This document shows positions 12,080-22,848 of a stretch of 64,000 bases of DNA, in pieces. Both the position numbers and the translations under genes were made by a program. The first letter of the stretch is position 1; each line of letters opens with the position of its first letter. The notes below the pieces were generated by a model. The model had not been told where the DNA came from. It ran no database searches and was given only the letters and a program-made list of their open reading frames with translations. The stretch is from Rutidosis leptorrhynchoides (taxonomy: Eukaryota; Streptophyta; Magnoliopsida; Asterales; Asteraceae). The stretch is taken from the NCBI RefSeq assembly GCF_046630445.1, contig NC_092339.1, positions 57,545,001 through 57,609,000 of the forward strand, in the 5' to 3' direction.

Positions 12080-14397
12080 TGAAACAACCCAACCCGTATT
12101 AAAACCGGCCCAGAAATTTTTTTCCTTTTAATACGCTTTAAATAACACTTTAGGTCCCAATTTTTTTTTCCATAAACATCTTTAATTCAATAGAAGGTTT
12201 AATAAACCTTAAAACATTTAATACATTAATTAATTGTCCAAACGGACATACACGACCCGACAAGTTTAGTTTCCAACAAAACCGAGCATGGTGATTTGGG
12301 ACTACGCTACCCAAATCCTAATCGAGTACAAAAGCAAGATCTTCTAAAGAAACCTAGCCAAGATCTCTAATCCCCATGCTTACCCGAGCCGCCATCACGC
12401 GAACCTATAAAAATATCAACAACGAGAGGGTAAGCTAACGCTTAGTGAATGATAATATACTACATACATATATATGTATAAAATGGACACGCCACACAAA
12501 TATAAAATACCGCATACCGAAGCATCCATGTATAAGGCAACTACACTAAGCATACCGTACAATCTCTAATTAACAAGCTAAAGATATCAACAAAGTATAA
12601 GTTCACCAACGACGATGTGAACAACGCCAATAAGCTACACCCGGAGAGTTAGCTACAACACAACATTACATTAATATATATAACAATATAAAATGAATAA
12701 GGTTAACCCCTTAACCCATTACCGAATACCAAACGCCACAATGAAGATTGGCCGAACTACACGAGCCTTAGTAATCCGAACCCACACGAGATTACTATCT
12801 TCACAACATCGAGGTTGGCCGAACTACACGAGCCTTAGTAATCCGAACCCACACGAGATTACTATCTTCACAACATCGAGGTTGGCCGTACTACACGAGC
12901 CTTAGTAATCCGAACCCACACGAGATTACTATCTTCACAACATCGAGGTTGGCCGAACTACACGAGCCTTAGTAATTCGAAACCACACGAGATTACTACC
13001 TCAATAAGATGACCGAACTACACGAGTCATCGTGAATCCGAACTACACGCGATTCACTTCTCAACATCAAAACCCACGGTCACGGGATTATAAAATCCAC
13101 CACATCGGGGTCATCCACATCACAACCAAGTGTGATGACGTACACACATAGTGTACACCTCGCCAAAGGTAGTCAACCAAAACACACAACCGTGCCAATT
13201 GGACCTATACACAAGTCCATCAAAACCACCTATATGTGAAGTGAGCTCTATAACTGAGAACCACTTCACCCGACTCGCACCCATCCTACACATACATATG
13301 CATATAGGATATTAACACTCACCTTGTCGCCTTGAAGAATGCTTCCAAGTAATCCGCAACTCGTCAACGGAAAGTACCTAATCCATTATCACAAATTCAA
13401 CAACACACTTAGATTGAATCTACAAACCAACCCAATTCGACACTTAGTGCAATTTCGACCCAAATGCACTTCCAAGGACAAACCGCGCCCAAACTACCCA
13501 ATAATCACTAACACAAGTGATAATGGTCCTAATATACCAATTAAACCCGAACACAAGTGTTAAACACTTATCGTTCTCAAAATCGCCCATAAACCCCAAT
13601 TTTGACTCCAGTTAAAGTTAATCAACCACAAGAACCCTAAAGGTCTCCAAATCATCAATAATCACTAACACTAGTGATTATACACCTTTCTCAAGTCTTA
13701 AACATGGTTAAATCAATAACCAACCCAAAACCCGCCTTTAACACTTATAAACCCGAATCTTGGTGTTAATCTTCAATTAACAACTAAATGGGTTCCATCT
13801 ATGAACATACAAGCCAAAAGCCTCAAATTTGAATGATGAACACGAAAATTAAATTCGGAGTTAGAGCTTACCACTAGTATCACCGTGTAGCTAAGAACGA
13901 GGAGAACAAACTTGTCAACTACGCCAAAGATCAAATCCCGTTTCTTCTTTTCCAAAAATCCGTTTGAATCCAATTGGGTGTTTGAATTTTTGAGAGGAAA
14001 ATGAAATGAAAAGGGAAAAGAAATTAGGAAATGAAAGGAGTGGATGAGGTTAAAGCCTCAAATCTGGCTCAAACGTGAAAAGACCAAAATGCCCCTCACT
14101 TTACCTAAATATTGCGAAAACAGGAACCAGTTCGCCCACATTGTCGCGCCGCGGCCTTAAATGTCGCGCCACGACATTTGCCTAGGTCTGGGATCATTTT
14201 TTGTTGGACTTCTGATCTGATTTCCAGTTAATTGCCGCGCCGCGGCCTCAATTGTCGCGTCGCGACACACAGCGTGATCTGAGTCATTTTCTTGCATACA
14301 AGACCTCAACACCCGAACATGTCCCGAAACCTTCATACGCCTATCGTACATACACAATACACCTATAAATCATATACGGGGAAAATGGGGTATTACA
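12080..14397 (-). repeat. E1 5' LTR (right copy)
   Basis: In element sense it starts TGTAATACCCC at 14397 and ends GGGTTGTTTCA at 12080. It has one more 67 bp stem-loop unit than the left LTR. The GC-dyad pairs sit about 130-255 bp from the LTR start in element sense. No clear TATA box was identified. Confidence 0.92.
12746..13060. repeat. E1 right LTR stem-loop VNTR
   Basis: Same design as 6629-6874 with one extra 67 bp unit, ending with the GATGAC/GTCATC and GTGAATC/GATTCAC stem-loops. Confidence 0.85.
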
Positions 14398-17300
14398 TAA
14401 TCGAGATGAATTATGTGGCAAGCGAGCTATAAAAGTGAATTTTGAACTTTCAGATTGTACGATAATTATTACCTTTGTATTTGAAATCTTATGCATATTT
14501 AAATATTATTTTGATACTTATTTTTTATGTAACACTGTATTTAGGTACATTGAGAATATTTTTGGAGTTAGAAAATCTCCACTAGCCACAAATCCTTACA
14601 CGTTTATTGATAACTTAGTTTAATGGTTCACTTATAATGTAACACTTTTTTATATCTCTCAATTCATAACTTTATAATTGTTTCTATTTTTAAATATCAT
14701 ATTGAATACAAATATATTTGACTATAGTTTAGTTTCGATAATATTTCATGACCGCAAAACACATTTTTGGGCACATTACGTTTGCCACATAATCGAGATG
14801 AATTATGTGGCAAGCGCGCTATATAAACTTCGTTTGAAAATTGGACCCCTTTTTCGTACGATGACTAGATAACGATGCTATGAGCAAGACTTCCGGAAGG
14901 CTTTCTTCCATTCGAAATAGTTTTGACGCCGAAAAAGTCGTTTTGCTATTTCTGAAGGTGAATTTTGAACTTTCGAATTTTACGATAATTATTATCTTTG
15001 CATTTGAAATTTTATGCATATTTAAATATCATTTTGATACTTGTTTTTTATGTGACACTGTATATAGGTACATTGAGAATATTTTTGGGGTAAATATATC
15101 CCCACTAGCCACAAATCCTTACACGTTTAGTGACATCTTGGTTTAATGGCTCGATTATTTTATGACACTTTTTGATATCTCTCAATTCATAACTCTATAA
15201 CTATTCTGCTTGAAAATTTCATATTGAAAGCGAATATATTTGACTATAGTTTCGTTTCGTTAATAATTCATGGCCATAAAACATATTTATGAGCACATTA
15301 CGTTTGCCACATGATTAAGATGAATTATGCGGCAAGCTAGGTATAAAAAATTTGTTTGAAAATTGGATCCATTTTCGCTATGAACAAGATTACCTGAAGG
15401 CTTTCTTCCATTCGAAATAGTTTTGACGCTGAAAAAGTCGTTTTGCTGTTTCTGAAGGTGAATTTTGAACTTTCAGAGTTTACGATAATTATTGCCTTTG
15501 CATTTGAAATCTTGTGCATATTTAAATATCATTTTGATACTTGTTTTTTTATGTAACACTATATTTAGGGATATTGAGAATATTTTTGGGGTTAATTAGT
15601 TAATATGTTCCCACTAGCCACAAATCCTTACACGTTTATTGACAACTTGGTTTAATGGTTTGATTATAATGTGACACTTTTTGATATCTCTCAATTCATA
15701 ACTCTATAATGATTTCTATTTTTAAATTTCATATTGAATACAAATATATTTGACTATAGTTTAGTTTCGATAATATTTCATGGCCGCAAAACACATTTTT
15801 GAGCACATTACGTTTACCACATAATCGAGATGAATTATGTTGCAAACGTGCTAAAATAACTTCGGTTGAAAATTGGACCCATTTTCGCACGATGACTAGA
15901 TAACGACGCAATGATCAAGACTTCTCGAAGGCTTTCTTCCATTAGAATTAGTTTTGACGCCGAAAATGTCGTTTTGCTACTTCTAAAGGTGAATTTTGAA
16001 CTTTCAGATTTTACGATAATTATTACCATTGCATTTGAACTTTTATTCATATTTAAAACAATTTCGATGCTTGTTTTTTATGTAACACTGTATTTAGGTA
16101 CATTGAAAATATTTTTGGGGTTAATATATCCCCACTAGCCACAAATCCTTACACGTTTAGTGGCATCTTGGTTTAATGGTTCGATTATATTGTAACACTT
16201 TTTGATATCTCTCAATTCATAACTTTATAATTGTTTCTATCTTAAAATTTCATATTGAATGCAAATATGTTTAACTATAATTTTGCTTCGATAATAATTA
16301 ATGGCCGCAAAATACATTTTTGAGCGAAAGAGGTATAAAAACTTCGTTTGAAAATTGGACCTATTTTTACACGATGACTAGATAACGACGCTATGAGCAA
16401 GACTTCCTGAAGGCTTTCTTCCATTGGAAATAGTTTTGACGCCAAAAAAGTCGTTTTGCTCTTTCTGAAGGTGAATTTTGAACTTTCATATTTTACGATA
16501 ATTATTAAATTTGCATTTGAAATCTTATGCATATTTAAATATAATTTTGATACTTGTTTTTTATGTAACACTGTATTTAGGTACATTGAAAATATTTTTG
16601 GGGTTAATATATCTCCACTAGCCACAAATTCTTACACGTTTAATGACATCTTGGTTCAATGGTTCGATTATTTTGTGACAATATTTGATATCTCTTAATT
16701 CATAACTCTATAATTGTTTCTATTTTAAAATTTCATATTGAATGCAAATATATTTGACTATAGTTTCGTTTCGATAATAATTCATGGCCGCAAAATACAT
16801 TTTTGAGCACATTACGTTTGCCACATAATCGAGATGAATTATGTGGCAAGCGTGCTATAAAAACTTCGTTTGAAAATTGAAATCATTTTCGCACGATGAC
16901 TAGATAACGACGCTATGAGCAAGACTTCCTGAAGGTGTTCTTCCATTCGAAATAGTTTTGACGCCGAAAAAGTCATTTTGCTATTTCTAAAGATGAATTT
17001 CGAACTTTAAGATTTTACAATAATTATTACCTTTACATTTAAAATCTTACGCTTTAAATATCATTTTGATACTTGTTTTTTATGTAACAATGTATTTAGG
17101 TACATTGAGAATATTTTTGGAGTTAATATATCCTCACTAACCACAAATCCTTACACGTTTATTGACAACTTGGTTTAATGGTTCGATTATATTGTGACAC
17201 TTTTTGATATCTCCCAATTCATAACTCTATAATTATTTCTAATTTTAAATTTCATATTGAATACAAATATATTTACTATAGTTTAGTTTTGATTATATTT

Positions 17301-19097
17301 CATGGCCGCAAAACACATTTTGAGCACATTACGTTTGCCACATAATCGAGATGCATTATGTGGCAAGCGAGCTATAAAAACTTTGTTTGAAAATTGGACC
17401 CATTTTCGCACGATGACTAGATAACGACGCTATGAGCAAGACTTTCTGAATGCTTTCTTCCATTCGAAATAATTTTGACGCCGAAAATTCGTTTTGCTAT
17501 TTCTAAAAGTGAATTTTGAACTTTCAGAGTGTACGATAATTATTACCTTTGCATTTGAAATCTTATGCATATTTAAATATCATTTTTGCTACTTGTTTTT
17601 TATGTAACGCTATATTTAAGTACATGCATAATATTTTTGGGGTTAATTAGTTAATATATCCCCACTAGCCACAAATCCTTACACGTTTAGTGACATCTTG
17701 GTTTAATGGTTCGATTATTTTGTGACATTATTTGATATTTCTCTATTCATAACTCTATAATTGTTTCTATTTTAAAATTTCATATTGGATTCAAATAAGT
17801 TTGACTTTAGTTTCGTTTCGATTATAATTCATGGCCGCAAAACACATTTTTGAGCATATTACGTTTGCCACATAATCGAAATGAATTATGTGGCAAGCGA
17901 GCTAAAAATACTTCGGTTGAAAATTGGACCAGTTTTCGTACGATGACTAGATAACGACGCTATGATCAAGACTTCCCAAAGGACTTCTTCCATTCGAAAT
18001 AGTTTTAATGCCGAAAATGTCGTTTTGCTATTTCTAAAGGTGAATTTTGAACTTTCAGATTTTACGATAATTATTACATTTGCATTTGAACTTTTATTCA
18101 TATTTAAAACCATTTTGATAATTATTTTTTTTGTAACACTGTATTTAGGTACATTGAGAATATTTTTGGGGTTAATATATCTCCACTAGCCACAAATCCT
18201 CATACGTTTACTGACATCTTGGTTTAATGGTTCAATTATTTTGTGAAACTTTTTGATATCTCTCAATTAATAACACTATAATTGTTTCTATCTTAAAATT
18301 TCATATTGAATGCAAATATATTTAACTATAGTTTCGCTTCGATAATAAATAATGGCAGCAAAACATATTTTTGAGCATATTACGTTTGCCACATAATCGG
18401 GATGAATTATGTGGCAAAAGAAGTATAAAAACTTTGTTTGAAAATTGGACCCAATTTCACACGATGACTAGATTAAGATGCTATGAGCAAGACTTCCTGA
18501 AGGCAAATAGTTTTGACGCCGAAATATTCGTTTTGCTATTTCGGAAGGTGAATTTTGAACTTTCAGATTTTACGATAATTATTACCTTTGCATCTGAAAT
18601 CTTATGCATATTTAAATATCATTTTGATACTTGTTTTTTATGTAACACTATATTCAGGTACATTGAGAATATATTTTTTGGGGTTAATATATCCCCACTA
18701 GTCACAAATCCTTACACGTTTATTGACATCTTATTTTAATGGTTCGAATTTTTTGGGACACTTTTTGATATCTCTCAATTTATAACGCTATAATTGTTTC
18801 TATTTTAAAATTTTATATTGAATGCAAATATATTTGTGTATAGTTTCGTTTCGATAATAATTCATGGCCGCATAACACATTTTTGAGCACATTACGTTTG
18901 CCACATAATCGGGATGAATTATGTTGCAAGCATTCTAAAAAAACTTCGGATGAAAATTGGACCCATTTTCGCACGATGACTAGATAACGACGCTATGATC
19001 AAGACTTCCCGAAGGCTTTCTTCCATTCCAAATAGTTTAGACACGGAAAAAGTCGTTCTGCTATTTCTGAAGGTGAATTTTGAACTTTCAGATTTTA

Positions 19098-19099
<2 letters not shown>
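14398..19099. repeat. Satellite array, subfamily B (~480-531 bp monomers)
   Basis: About ten tandem copies, using GTGAATTTTGAACTT as anchor at about 14435, 14958, 15458, 15989, 16471, 16993, 17509, 18040, 18548 and 19073. Most monomers carry a perfect inverted repeat TTGCCACATAAT/ATTATGTGGCAA with an 8-base loop (for example 16818-16849). Copies 2,051-2,077 bp apart share private features, such as the insertion TTAATTAGTTAATAT near 15591 and 17641, suggesting a four-monomer higher-order unit. The first copy, after E1, lacks about 90 bp. Recurring short ORFs are repeat artefacts. Confidence 0.92.

Positions 19100-19171
<72 letters not shown>
19100..19171. repeat. (TA)n microsatellite ending the satellite array
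   Basis: About 72 bp of TA repeats that begin inside a subfamily B monomer, where other copies read ACGATAATTATT. The satellite does not resume on the other side. Confidence 0.95.
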
Positions 19172-19590
19172 CCACGCAAGCTTGCCTGAGTGGCTACCGA
19201 GTTGCCCAATGAAGCACACCATCGGGTTCAATTCCTGGCTATGCCAAATAGTTCAAAAAGAGAGTGTGACTAGAGGGTGCGCATAATGCGCAATTCATCT
19301 GGTACCAGGTTTCGCGCTCGGGGGCATGATTACCCGAAGTTTTACCTTCTATGAGGGAGCCAATGTGCTCATTTATAGAAGGGTTTCCTCGTTTACAATT
19401 ATATATAATTGTAAACGAGGAAACCCTTCTATAAATGAGCACATTGGCTCCCCCATAGAAGGTAAAACTTCGGGTAATCAAGCCCCCCCGAGCGCGAGAC
19501 CTGACCTGATACCTGATGAATTGCGCATTATGCACACCCTCTAATCACACTCTCTTTTTGAACTATTTAACATAGCCAGAAATTGAACTC
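19172..19590. mobile_element. Fold-back palindrome built from a tRNA-derived SINE
   Basis: The left side (19172-19247) resembles a tRNA: an A-box-like TTGCCTGAGTGG and a B-box-like GGGTTCAATTCC. From 19226 to 19403 the sequence is repeated in reverse complement at 19404-19589, centred on TTACAATTATATATAATTGTAA without its ends; arms are about 180 bp with few mismatches. The right arm ends at its own B-box copy, so only the left copy has the A-box head. The same peptide can be read on both strands, an effect of the palindrome. A folded transcript would give a long hairpin. Confidence 0.8.
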
Positions 19591-19969
19591 AATATATATT
19601 GAATGAATGTTTGTGTGTTGTTGAGTCTTTATTGGTGCTTTGAAAGTGTTTGTAAAAGTCTCAAAATGATATATAGTCAAAATGGAAAAGGTGTTGATTT
19701 GAGTTAGAATTTTGAAAATCTGGAGCTAGTGTTGTGCGCTCCGCACACCAGTAGGTGCGCTTTGCGCAGTATCGCTTAAAATTGGAACAAAATGGGTTTT
19801 TAAAGGTTTGTGTAAAAAAAAAATCAAGTCAAAGGGCGTTTCAATAGTAACCATGCTTGACAAAATAAATATGTAGGACCATGAATACAATCTCATACAA
19901 ATCAAAGGGACCATCCGTTATATTTTGTCTAACATCAATAAACACATCGAGTTTGAACCTTAAAAACAA

Positions 19970-20011
<42 letters not shown>

Positions 20012-20121
20012 ATTTGATATCAACCAAAAAAATCCTAAAAAATATGTTTTAGTTACGGTAAATAATATATGATACATTTTTTGATTTGTTCTTGTCACAA
20101 AATTATTCAAAAAGAAAAAAT
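19591..20121. other. Intergenic, with (AAC)n at about 19968-20011
   Basis: No gene recognised. A run of about 14 AAC triplets is the only clear structure, apart from two short CG-containing inverted words near 19735-19770. Confidence 0.6.
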
Positions 20122-20131
20122 TTCCTCTATT

Positions 20132-20649
20132 TTTTTTTTTTTTGGGCAAAAGAAAAAATATATTACTTTTCAAATGGCATACACTAGGCTGGATATACCC
20201 AAAGCCCAAAACAAACAATACAATACAAAAACAAAAAACTCATGCTAACACTACAGATTAACAAACCTAGAATTCAAAATTTTCAATTTCCACATAGCAG
20301 CAGCCTTCATCACTGCAGGGGACATTTTGACATTGAAAGTCTGCAATTTCATCTGCACATATTTGAAGATTACATCACTTAAAACACTAACATGCCTGCT
20401 TTCAATTCTGAACACGCTATGATTTCTTTTCCGCCAAATATAGTATACACTAGCTGCAAATACCAACCTATTAAGAATACTCCAAATATTATTCATATGA
20501 GGATATTGAGACATAGCCTGCACAATTTGAGAAAATTGGTTTGGAATCCCCCTGAACAACAGAAACCTCTTCAAATTGTTCCAAACTTCCAAACTATATT
20601 CACACTTGAAGAATAAATGGTCTATGGAATCTCTCTCCATATCACAAAA
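20132..20649 (-). mobile_element. 5'-truncated L1-type LINE, 3' end only
   Basis: A T-run at 20132-20144 is the poly(A) tail of a minus-strand insertion. Identical 10-bp flanks TTCCTCTATT at 20122-20131 and 20650-20659 are the target-site duplication. The minus-strand ORF (20251-20640, 129 aa) is the C-terminal zinc-binding region that follows plant LINE reverse transcriptases, with the DHLFFKC part of the zinc motif and a following SLEVWNNL segment. Everything 5' of that, including the RT, is missing, as expected for an abortive target-primed insertion. Confidence 0.88.
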
Positions 20650-20659
20650 TTCCTCTATT

Positions 20660-20894
20660 GTTAACTCTATTTCATTAAATTAAATTGGTGTCTATTTTAA
20701 TCATTTTACCTATTAAGTATTTGGATAATCTGGTATTTTCATACACTCATTAACTGATTAACGATATCAAATAAAATAACCCAAACACCATTAGTATATA
20801 ACAAATTTTGCTATAGCTTATTATTTGATTATATAGAACGCATAATATACTTTTAACACGCATAATTTAAACACCCCCAACTAACCACCTCCAT
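20660..20894. other. AT-rich intergenic
   Basis: No gene or repeat recognised. Confidence 0.5.
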
Positions 20895-21080
20895 ATAACT
20901 AAGTGATAAATGTGCTTTCATGTGTGTCAGTAGGTCTCGAGTTCGAGTCTCAATTGGATATTTTTGTAAATGCAATTTGTTTTGCAATTGGTTATGGAGC
21001 CCTACGGAGAGTGGCGGAAACAGGTGGCGTGCCCACCTCCACTGGATTTGCAATTTTCTGTATAAAAATATTGGGTTTTT
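20895..21080 (+). mobile_element. Possible tRNA-derived SINE
   Basis: GTCTCGAGTTCGAGTCTC (about 20932-20950) fits a Pol III B box within a direct context typical of plant SINE heads, followed by a body of about 110 bp. I do not see a convincing A box or a target duplication, so this is tentative. Confidence 0.4.
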
Positions 21081-21104
21081 CGATTTTGCCCCTTGTCAAA
21101 TTTT

Positions 21105-21205
21105 TTTGCCCCAAAGCCTCCATATTTTGTCCCATAACCTTCAAATTTTGCCCAAAAACCTCCATATTTTGCCCAAAAAACTCCATATTTTATCCAAAAA
21201 GTTGC
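21105..21205. repeat. Short tandem repeat, ~21 bp unit
   Basis: Four to five copies of a unit like TTTTGCCCAAAAACCTCCATA. They produce low-complexity ORFs on both strands that are not likely to be genes. Confidence 0.75.
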
Positions 21206-22848
21206 TACAATTTTAAATAAAAGTTCACCCCGGGTGAAAAAAAATTCTGCTTTCACCACTGCCTACAGAGTTTCTAGTTTTCCTTATAACGAATGAAGGA
21301 AATGAGTATGCCATGTGACTTCATGAACATGATCGGGTGGATGACTAATGACCCGTTAATAACCTTAATATACCGCCCTAACAAACTTCCCTGATTGGTA
21401 TTTACCAACTAGCTAGCAGGAGTTGCTAATTGTAAAATTCTAATGAAGTTAGGCCAAACTATGTAAGCAAATAATAAACGGGAAAAGGAACTTAATTAAG
21501 ATCGATGCCTTCAAACATGCAAGTGATCATAAAGGATTGATTGCATACATATTGTTAGAAAGTGAAAAACCAGTTAAACTTCGCTAACAAAACATTTTAA
21601 GTGGTTGGAAAATGATCGCAAACGAATTTAAAATTATCCAATACATTATATTATATACATCTAAGTAAAAAATAGCATCCGTGGACCGTGTTCATGAATA
21701 AATGGTGGAAGTGAGTGGTGACTATAATGCACAAACACGTAAATGGGATAAATATGAAGTTATTTTAGTAAGGTATAGTAACATTTTGGGCCATAGGCTT
21801 CTCCATTGGCGCAATAAAGGTTGCTATTTTATTCGTAAGACTAGTTATTTAACACTCAACAATCTCATATTGTAAAAAAAATCCACTTGGATCATAAACT
21901 ATCTTTTTGTGTTTTTTAACCAAAATAAACAAGTTCAAACTCACACAAAAACGACACTTGAACCAATATTAATTACTCCATCATTGAAATGAAATTGCCA
22001 AAGTAAACAACAAATTGAACGTGGCATAATAACAGCCGCCATAAAAAATATGATTAAAGACCAACACAACATGCGAAATCTGTCTGTTAATTTATATATT
22101 ATCAACGGGTATAATTATCTCGTTTTTAAGGTCATAAACCCATAGTCGAACTTGGTATGATATTTTTTTTTTTATAAAAGAATATAATAATAACTTCACT
22201 ACACCAATTGAAATTTGTATCCATAAAATATGACCATCTGAAATTGTCAATCAATTATGTCAGACTTAGAGTAATACGGCAAGAAAAACATTACTCGTAT
22301 TATTTACTTACCATGATCATAGTAAACAAAAACGCCTTTTTTCATTTTATGTGACCTTACGAAAAATAACCTGATTACGTACAAGTAAAAACACTTGTTA
22401 TACTGAAAAACTCAACACGGGAAAAAGAAATTTGTATTCAAACAAAATGAGGTTATGATCCGTATACATCAATAAAAGTATCCGTAAACCACTAAACGTC
22501 TGTTGTATTGTAAAACCCTTTAAAGCAAGCGTAAGATTATAGAATCACTAATAAAAAGGTCTGCTGATGCATGTGGAAACCTATTATATATATAATGTAA
22601 TAAAACATAATTCGATCAACGATAAAAGTCAATGCTCAGATATTATTTTGATAACGTTTTAGATTAAAATAATAAGAATCTCATTATTTACAGGACAAAA
22701 TATGAATGACTACAAAAAGTGAAAGGACCTTTAAATTTACTACATAAACCACAAAGGGGTTAAATGAAAATTAATTTTAATTAAAGTCAACACCTCATAA
22801 AATGTTCTCATTCTTCGATCTCCAAGAGAACTCATTTATTTTAACTTA
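21206..22848. other. Upstream region of the P450 gene
   Basis: About 1.6 kb of AT-rich DNA without ORFs or recognisable elements. CATAAAAT at about 22795 is a weak TATA-like candidate some 50 bp before the start codon; the promoter is not otherwise identifiable. Confidence 0.45.

Larger units (their letters stand above)
5963..14397 (-). mobile_element. E1: complete LTR retrotransposon with gag only (TR-GAG type)
   Basis: Two direct LTRs of 2,252 bp (5963-8214) and 2,318 bp (12080-14397) flank a 3.9 kb interior. In element sense (minus strand) each LTR starts TGTAAYACCCC and ends GTTTCA. The 5-bp target duplication TAATC lies at 5958-5962 and 14398-14402. A primer binding site complementary to initiator tRNA-Met is next to the right LTR and a purine tract next to the left one, so the element reads right to left. 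The only protein recognised is a Ty3/gypsy-type Gag; no protease, reverse transcriptase or integrase is seen. This fits non-autonomous elements that keep only gag and would need enzymes from a relative. Confidence 0.9.

Noticed and set aside
19172-19247. A tRNA gene
   Set aside because: A- and B-box-like words are present, but the acceptor and anticodon arms do not pair well and the copy continues into a repeated body; a SINE head explains it better.
19239-19544. Two similar ORFs on opposite strands
   Set aside because: Both are read from the arms of one palindrome, which makes the same peptide appear on both strands.
20903-21220. ORFs with repeated FCPK/FGQN segments
   Set aside because: Low-complexity translations of a ~21 bp tandem repeat, read on both strands.
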